Source: Opitutaceae bacterium
GTDB lineage: Bacteria > Verrucomicrobiota > Verrucomicrobiia > Opitutales > Opitutaceae
NCBI GenBank assembly: GCA_003151495.1
Contig: PLXR01000056.1
Span: forward strand, 1-54,855
Direction of reading: 5' to 3'
Length of the DNA: 54,855 nucleotides
Shown here one piece after another: positions 50,654 through 54,855 of the stretch (within the stretch, counting starts at the first letter, position 1; each line of letters begins with the position of its first letter). The notes below the pieces were generated by a model. The model was not told the DNA's origin. It did not search any database and worked only from the letters and a program-made list of their open reading frames with translations. The translations under genes were made by a program, and so were the position numbers.

Positions 50654-52567
50654 TCAACGCTGCCGTGCGAGACGCAGATCGTATATGGCAAAGGCTAGCG
50701 AGCGAGCTGTTGAGCTTGCCGATTCACGCACTCCGGGTTCATCGCTTGAAAAGGCGATGTCGGTCGCCCTCTCCATCGACACGGGGACGGCGGCCTCCCA
50801 CTGAGAGATGTCCCTGCCGACTCGGGCGCTCCAGATGACTCGGCCGTCGACCCTCGCCGTGACCGTACAGTCTGAGAGACTGCGCATGCCGAATCGAAGC
50901 TTCACCGGTGCGGCTTCCTGCCGTCCACACGGAATGAGCTCCAGCATCGCGGCGCCACTACTCCAGGCCCATGTGTCGCGGCCGTCTCCCTCGCGCTGGA
51001 ACCAGCCCGCTCTCGTGACGGCCCTGACCTCCCCACCGGCGCCCCGCGTCGCGGCCAGCTCGTTGGGGGCCAGCTGGCCGCTGAAGGCGCCTAGGACCAT
51101 GCAGGAGGCGGCCGCATTGAGCCCTGCAAACACGGCTAGCCTTGCGCGCGCACGGCCAGCAAATCCGGCGGATTCAGCTGGCAGCGATGATGGAGAGGCT
51201 CGGCGAAATACTGCTAGGCACCAAAACAAGAGGGTGGCCGGCCAGAGCTGGAGAAGGAGCCTATCGATCGAGTTTTCAATGTGCCAGGCCGGATCCTTGG
51301 GCGTCAGGAGGTAGACAACGTAATAGCCGGCAAGCATTAGAAGGACGGCCGCGCCGGCTCCCATCTCCACGGGGGACATTCGCCTCCAGGGGCCGACCAA
51401 GAGCGGGAGGAGAAGCGCGAGATGCGGCGCGAAGCGCCATTCTCCAAACCTTTCGCCGTGGCGCCACATCGCTGCCAGGATGAGGCGGTGGCGTGCGCCG
51501 TCGCCAAGGAAACCAAGGCGCTCGATCGGCCGGCTCGCGATCAGGTCGTTAGGGGGCGCCATCGCGATCTTGAACAAGAGGACCGGAACAAGTGCTATCA
51601 CCAGTCCACCGAGGAACGGAATCCCATCCCGGAGCGACCCGCGCCTCCATCTGCTGGCAACCCATACCAGGACCGCGACCAGGACAAAAAGCCATCCCTC
51701 GTTCTTCGCCCACGGGGCCAATCCGGCGAAGGCCCCGGCCAAGGCCGAAATTCCACGGCTCTCCGGAGCGCGCTCGCTCAGCAAGAGCAAAACCAGAGTC
51801 GCGAGGATCAAGTATCCAAGCGGGATATCGGCATATTGGCTTATCGAAAAGGTGACGAAAAAGGGCGTTCCGAGAAGCACCAGGCCTCCGATCACCGAGG
51901 CGGTCCAGCTCCTCAAATGGGCCACGGACGAAAGGAAAAGTACCATGGTGGCGACTCCGAACGTCATTGAAATCACGGCCGGGGCCTCTGGCGTCATCCG
52001 ACCCATGATACTCCACGTTCGAGCGGCAGCCGCCGGCAGGAGCAGCGGGTAGTCCGGATGAGACCAGGCGATCTGGGGACTGCGCAAGAGGTCTGGCCAC
52101 TTCTCGCCTCCGAAGAACATTAGTCGCGCGTGAAGATTCCAGATGGCCCAAGCGTCCCAGCCTCCGAAGGGCTGAGCTTCCCAGTTCCGGGCCGCGACAA
52201 CCAATGATGCAACGCAGGCTTGTGCAAGGACGGTGGCGAGAGCGAGGATTCCGAGCGAGACTCGCCAACGCCGCGCGAAGCCGTCTGGTGAAGGCTCCGG
52301 CTCTTTCAGCCGCCACGACCGCCAGAAGAGGGCAATCGCAAGCACTCCCGACAGCTCAATCACGCCGTCGAGGCGCCCGGGGTGGGAGGAGACCAGGGAT
52401 ACGGCGAAAAAGACAGCGGAGGTGATACCGAGGCCCAGGCCCGCGCCAATGCCGAGAAGTAGCGACAGCGAGGAAACCGACATCTCCCTTCGCGGCCAGA
52501 GCACCGTGGTCGCGAGCGTTCCCAGGGCCACGGGCGCCAGGATGGCGGCGATGGATACCGCAATCAT
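50654..52567 (-). CDS. Polytopic membrane protein, GT-C glycosyltransferase-like
   Basis: A 637-residue protein with about a dozen hydrophobic segments in the first ~500 residues and a C-terminal globular part (~500-637) rich in beta strands (LRFGMRSLSDCTVTARVDGR). A polar loop after the fourth helix has FGGWDAWAIWNLHARLMFFG and AWSHPDYPLLLPAA, in the place where GT39-like (PMT/ArnT) enzymes keep catalytic acids. I therefore suggest a lipid-linked-sugar glycosyltransferase, without a firm family. ATG 52567 overlaps the stop of the upstream gene. Confidence 0.7.
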   Translation of the reverse strand: MIAVSIAAILAPVALGTLATTVLWPRREMSVSSLSLLLGIGAGLGLGITSAVFFAVSLVSSHPGRLDGVIELSGVLAIALFWRSWRLKEPEPSPDGFARRWRVSLGILALATVLAQACVASLVVAARNWEAQPFGGWDAWAIWNLHARLMFFGGEKWPDLLRSPQIAWSHPDYPLLLPAAAARTWSIMGRMTPEAPAVISMTFGVATMVLFLSSVAHLRSWTASVIGGLVLLGTPFFVTFSISQYADIPLGYLILATLVLLLLSERAPESRGISALAGAFAGLAPWAKNEGWLFVLVAVLVWVASRWRRGSLRDGIPFLGGLVIALVPVLLFKIAMAPPNDLIASRPIERLGFLGDGARHRLILAAMWRHGERFGEWRFAPHLALLLPLLVGPWRRMSPVEMGAGAAVLLMLAGYYVVYLLTPKDPAWHIENSIDRLLLQLWPATLLFWCLAVFRRASPSSLPAESAGFAGRARARLAVFAGLNAAASCMVLGAFSGQLAPNELAATRGAGGEVRAVTRAGWFQREGDGRDTWAWSSGAAMLELIPCGRQEAAPVKLRFGMRSLSDCTVTARVDGRVIWSARVGRDISQWEAAVPVSMERATDIAFSSDEPGVRESASSTARSLAFAIYDLRLARQR

Positions 52568-53037
52568 GGAGACCCTTTTTTGAGGAGGAGCGTCCCGTCG
52601 CCAAAATCCTCAACGACATTCCAACCTAAAGGAGCGCGGGCAGATAGCTGGTCACGCGTAAGATCCGCCACGATCCATTCGTTGCCGCCCGCATCGGCGT
52701 CAAGAATCAACGGTGCAAGCGCGAACTGCGCGAGATAGTAGTCCTCCACCGATTTCGAGTCTGCGTCCGCCCGCCATCTTGCTCGAGGCTCCTCGCCGAT
52801 GTAGCCCAAGATTCCGCTAATGCCACGTGCCGCGACGGCGGCGCGAACGGCCGAATACCGGAGCTCGTGCCTCGCGATCAGATTGCTGGGTAATCCGGTA
52901 GTGTCGATCGGCGCAGGCGGGGTCCCAACCGACATCCAGACAATGTTTGCAGACGAAACAGCAACGACGATTCCGAGCGCCACACTCCGGAAAGCCTCCA
53001 CACCGGACTTTTTACCCAATGCACCATGGTCCGTCAT
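52564..53037 (-). CDS. Small protein with one membrane helix, partner of GT-C-like protein
   Basis: A 157-residue protein: a short cytoplasmic start, one membrane segment (SVALGIVVAVSSANIVWMSV) and an extracytoplasmic domain with LRYSAVRAAVAARGISGILG, YYLAQFALAPLILDADAGG and a final DFGDGTLLLKKG. No family is recognised. The phrase pattern (YxxAQFALAPL..., W.VV.DFGDGT.LL) is common in periplasmic proteins encoded next to polytopic glycosyltransferases, suggesting an accessory role. It is coupled to that gene by ATGA. Confidence 0.65.
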   Translation of the reverse strand: MTDHGALGKKSGVEAFRSVALGIVVAVSSANIVWMSVGTPPAPIDTTGLPSNLIARHELRYSAVRAAVAARGISGILGYIGEEPRARWRADADSKSVEDYYLAQFALAPLILDADAGGNEWIVADLTRDQLSARAPLGWNVVEDFGDGTLLLKKGSP

Positions 53038-53138
53038 ATCGCAGATGAGCAATGACCTGCAAAACCCAAGGCGAGTCAATCCGGGAGGTCACTCATAAAG
53101 GGAGAAAGCTTGTGCGAGCGCCGGAAGTCGGACCCGGC

Positions 53139-53675
53139 TCAATGGCTTCGGAGGCCACCCGTTCCAATCCGAAGGTCAGTTTCTCCTCTTACTCTGCGTG
53201 CAGCCTTCATGACGAGATCGATGTCTCCTGCCTGCGCACGGTGAACCAGACTTTCATTTGCGACCGGCGTGTCGGCCATCTTCGAGCGAGGGACAGTCAC
53301 GACCTCGACGAACGCCCATCCATTCAGGTCGAACGCTTTGATAAGTGGAGCAACCCATGGGTATATCGATTTACACCCGGAGAACTGCCATGCCGGCAGG
53401 CGCAGTCTCCTTCCGACGCCGCGGTACCCTACACAACGGTTAGTCGTCACCCAGGACCGAACTGTTCCAGCGGTGACCCCAAAACGCGCGGCCACCTCAA
53501 CTGTCGAGAACGAGCGCCCGCTCCGCTTTTCAATGAGGGGTTTCGCGGCTTCACCCTGAGCGAGAAGCAGATTCCGTACCTTCAGGATACGTCCTGGTAA
53601 ATGTGCTGGCGAGTGGCGTCTACATACCCTCGGGCATGTGGGTGCCTCTTCCGCCCGTTCCGTAACAAAGGGCAA
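53139..53675 (-). CDS. HTH protein with ParS/MbcA-like antitoxin domain
   Basis: The open frame is 178 residues, but the first ~35 look non-natural, so the true start may be internal, before VRNLLLAQGEAAKPLIEKRS. The core has an HTH (STVEVAARFGVTAGTVRSWV), an arginine-rich wing ending LRLPAWQF, and a C-terminal domain with PWVAPLIKAFDLNGWAFVEV and HRAQAGDIDLVMKAARRV. This is the build of Xre/MbcA/ParS-type antitoxins, whose last domain binds a RES-family toxin. No RES toxin gene is visible next to it, so it is orphan or decayed. Confidence 0.65.
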   Translation of the reverse strand: MPFVTERAEEAPTCPRVCRRHSPAHLPGRILKVRNLLLAQGEAAKPLIEKRSGRSFSTVEVAARFGVTAGTVRSWVTTNRCVGYRGVGRRLRLPAWQFSGCKSIYPWVAPLIKAFDLNGWAFVEVVTVPRSKMADTPVANESLVHRAQAGDIDLVMKAARRVRGETDLRIGTGGLRSH

Positions 53676-53841
53676 CGCCGCTTATCAATTCCCGTGCAAC
53701 CGCAGTTTCGAAGTCTTCCCTTAGGAATCGCTGGATGTCAGCCACAAATTCATCGAAGGACTTCTTCGGTGTATAGGCATAGTAGGCCCCGATTACTGAT
53801 CCACCGGATATTCGCGGTTTAAGGTGCCTTAAAGGCTCTCC
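53620..53841 (-). pseudogene. Protein-like open frame without a start (gene relic)
   Basis: 73 codons with natural-looking content: GEPLRHLKPRISGGSVIGAY, then YAYTPKKSFDEFVADIQRFL and REDFETAVARELISGVALCY, ending in a stop at 53620. A TAA stands directly before it and there is no ATG, so it is probably the end of a broken gene. It overlaps the 5' part of the ParS-like frame. Family not recognised. Confidence 0.4.
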
Positions 53842-53992
53842 TTACCAAAGGGCCCACGAAAAGAAGGACGAATTCAGGATAGCCTGAGAACGCCATTAGA
53901 TTATCCGCCACTTATACTTGGATTATCCCCACTTACATTTTACTTCGCGCACTTACATTCCTCATTAACGAGGAACAAGTCCCCTCCTGCCG
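53676..53992. other. AT-richer gap between the ParS-like gene and gnd
   Basis: 317 bases holding the startless relic frame and the inverted repeat cluster, and no intact gene. It marks the right border of the accessory block; normal high-GC coding resumes with gnd. Confidence 0.5.
53892..53968 (-). repeat. Inverted cluster of the AATGTAAGTG repeat
   Basis: Read on the minus strand: TTAATGAGGAATGTAAGTG (53950-53968), GAAGTAAAATGTAAGTG (from ~53946 to 53930), GGATAATCCAAGTATAAGTG (53909-53928) and a decayed GGATAATCTAATGG (53893-53906). These match the units at 50416-50527 but point the other way, so both clusters face inward over a ~3.4-kb interval. Confidence 0.7.
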
Positions 53993-54855
53993 TCAAACCT
54001 CCAGTTGCGGCCTCTCGGGATTCAGCCAGTCGAGGTGGAAGAACTTCCCTCGCGGCTGGTCGACCCTCTCGTAGGTGTGCGCTCCGAAGAAGTCGCGCTG
54101 GGCCTGGAGCAGGTTCGCGGGAAGGCGGGCGGAACGGTAGCCGTCGTAGTAGGCGAGCGATGCGCTGAACGTCGGCGCCGGCACGCCGCACTCGGCAGAG
54201 AGCGCCACGACCCTGCGCCAGTTCTCCTGCGCGGCCTTGAAGGTCCTGTTGAAGTACGGGTCGAGGAGCAGGTTCGCCAGGTCGGGGTTCCGCGCGTAGG
54301 CTTGGGTGATCTTCTGGAGGAACGCGGCGCGGATGATGCAGCCTCCCCGCCAGATCTGCGCGATCTCCCCGAAGTTCAGCTTCCAGCCGTACTCCTGCGC
54401 CCCGGTGCGCATGAGCTGGAAGCCCTGGGCGTAGCTGCAGATCTTCGAGCAGTAGAGCGCGTCGTGGATAGCCGCGACGAGCGCCTTCTTCGACCCGCGG
54501 TACTTCCTTGACGGGCCCTTGAGTATCTTGGAGGCCGCGACGCGCTCCGCCTTTATGGCCGAGACGCACCGGGCGAACACCGCCTCCGCGATCGTCGGGG
54601 CCGGCACGCCCATGTCGAGGGCGCTCGTCGAGGTCCACTTTCCCGTGCCCTTCTGTCCGGCGGCGTCGAGAACGACGTCCACGAAGGGCTTCCGCGTGAC
54701 GGGATCCCTCTGCTTGAGGATATCGGCCGTTATCTCGATCAGGAAGCTGTCGAGGATCCCGGTGTTCCACTCGGTGAAGATCGCCCCCATCTCGGCGGGC
54801 TTGAGGCCAAGTAGCCCCTTCATCAGGGCGTAGGCCTCGCAGATCATCTGCATGT
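53993..54855 (-). CDS. gnd: 6-phosphogluconate dehydrogenase (decarboxylating), partial
   Basis: The C-terminal ~287 residues of Gnd; the NADP-binding N terminus lies beyond the window's right edge. Gnd oxidises 6-phosphogluconate to ribulose 5-phosphate, CO2 and NADPH in the pentose phosphate pathway. Clear family segments are [40 protein letters not shown] (with the substrate-site KGTGKW), [35 protein letters not shown] and the C-terminal [20 protein letters not shown] then [16 protein letters not shown]. The stop is followed by the repeat-bearing border of the accessory block. Confidence 0.95.
   Translation of the reverse strand, partial: MQMICEAYALMKGLLGLKPAEMGAIFTEWNTGILDSFLIEITADILKQRDPVTRKPFVDVVLDAAGQKGTGKWTSTSALDMGVPAPTIAEAVFARCVSAIKAERVAASKILKGPSRKYRGSKKALVAAIHDALYCSKICSYAQGFQLMRTGAQEYGWKLNFGEIAQIWRGGCIIRAAFLQKITQAYARNPDLANLLLDPYFNRTFKAAQENWRRVVALSAECGVPAPTFSASLAYYDGYRSARLPANLLQAQRDFFGAHTYERVDQPRGKFFHLDWLNPERPQLEV

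Overview
The window is high-GC, densely coded DNA, most likely from a verrucomicrobion of the Opitutae/Opitutaceae type. This is inferred from gene content: a LacI regulator with the GYYPDPALQALIAYR linker usual in that group, a beta-propeller sensor kinase of the Reg_prop/Y_Y_Y type, DUF5069, DUF2911, GH172 (DUF2961), exported Gfo/Idh oxidoreductase, ADOP-type permease and several exported esterases. I see no rRNA, tRNA, CRISPR array or intact transposase. Genes are very often coupled by 4-base ATGA or GTGA overlaps, which fixes many start codons. Both ends cut genes: gltD on the left and gnd on the right.

Layout. 1-1.9 kb: end of gltD, a GreA-like factor, DUF5069 and a small conserved protein. 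1.9-6.8 kb (minus): a coupled operon of M28/PA peptidase, purine nucleoside permease-type protein, a protein with kinase-like residues, and a lipoprotein. 6.9-8.8 kb: lipoprotein and acid-phosphatase-like metallophosphoesterase. 8.9-18.4 kb (minus): DUF2911 protein, large PIG-L deacetylase, a 44-residue membrane protein, Na+/solute symporter, short BshC-like protein, BshB, BshA, then two paralogous membrane proteins with internal repeats. I read this as a bacillithiol-type thiol locus with an unusual last step. 18.5-21.4 kb: tandem duplicated esterases and a DUF1537 kinase. 21.4-24.5 kb: GntR-ABC operon behind a palindromic, apparently leaderless promoter. 24.6-25.5 kb: DUF393 and DUF2062.

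25.5-30 kb: a ketosynthase and acyl carrier protein pair converges on an operon of class III aminotransferase, HAD phosphatase and alpha/beta hydrolase, a candidate acyl-carrier-dependent biosynthetic unit. 30.4-33 kb looks like a decayed nitrate/molybdenum locus: the 5' ends of a NarK/NasA transporter gene and an NrtA-like gene are fused tail to tail, followed by a LysR regulator, MobA and MOSC protein. 33.1-44.3 kb holds carbohydrate-related and exported functions (GH172, CBM-like protein, ADOP permease, exported oxidoreductase, esterase, TonB-C protein, SGNH hydrolase) and a LacI regulator. 44.7-48.5 kb is a two-component pair preceded by a perfect palindrome at the start codon.

49-54 kb is accessory and compositionally different: an AbiEii-type toxin-antitoxin-like pair, then a block of about 3.5 kb carrying two membrane/glycosyltransferase-like genes and an orphan ParS-like antitoxin. 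The block is bracketed by clusters of one ~20-bp repeat in opposite orientations. The window ends in gnd.
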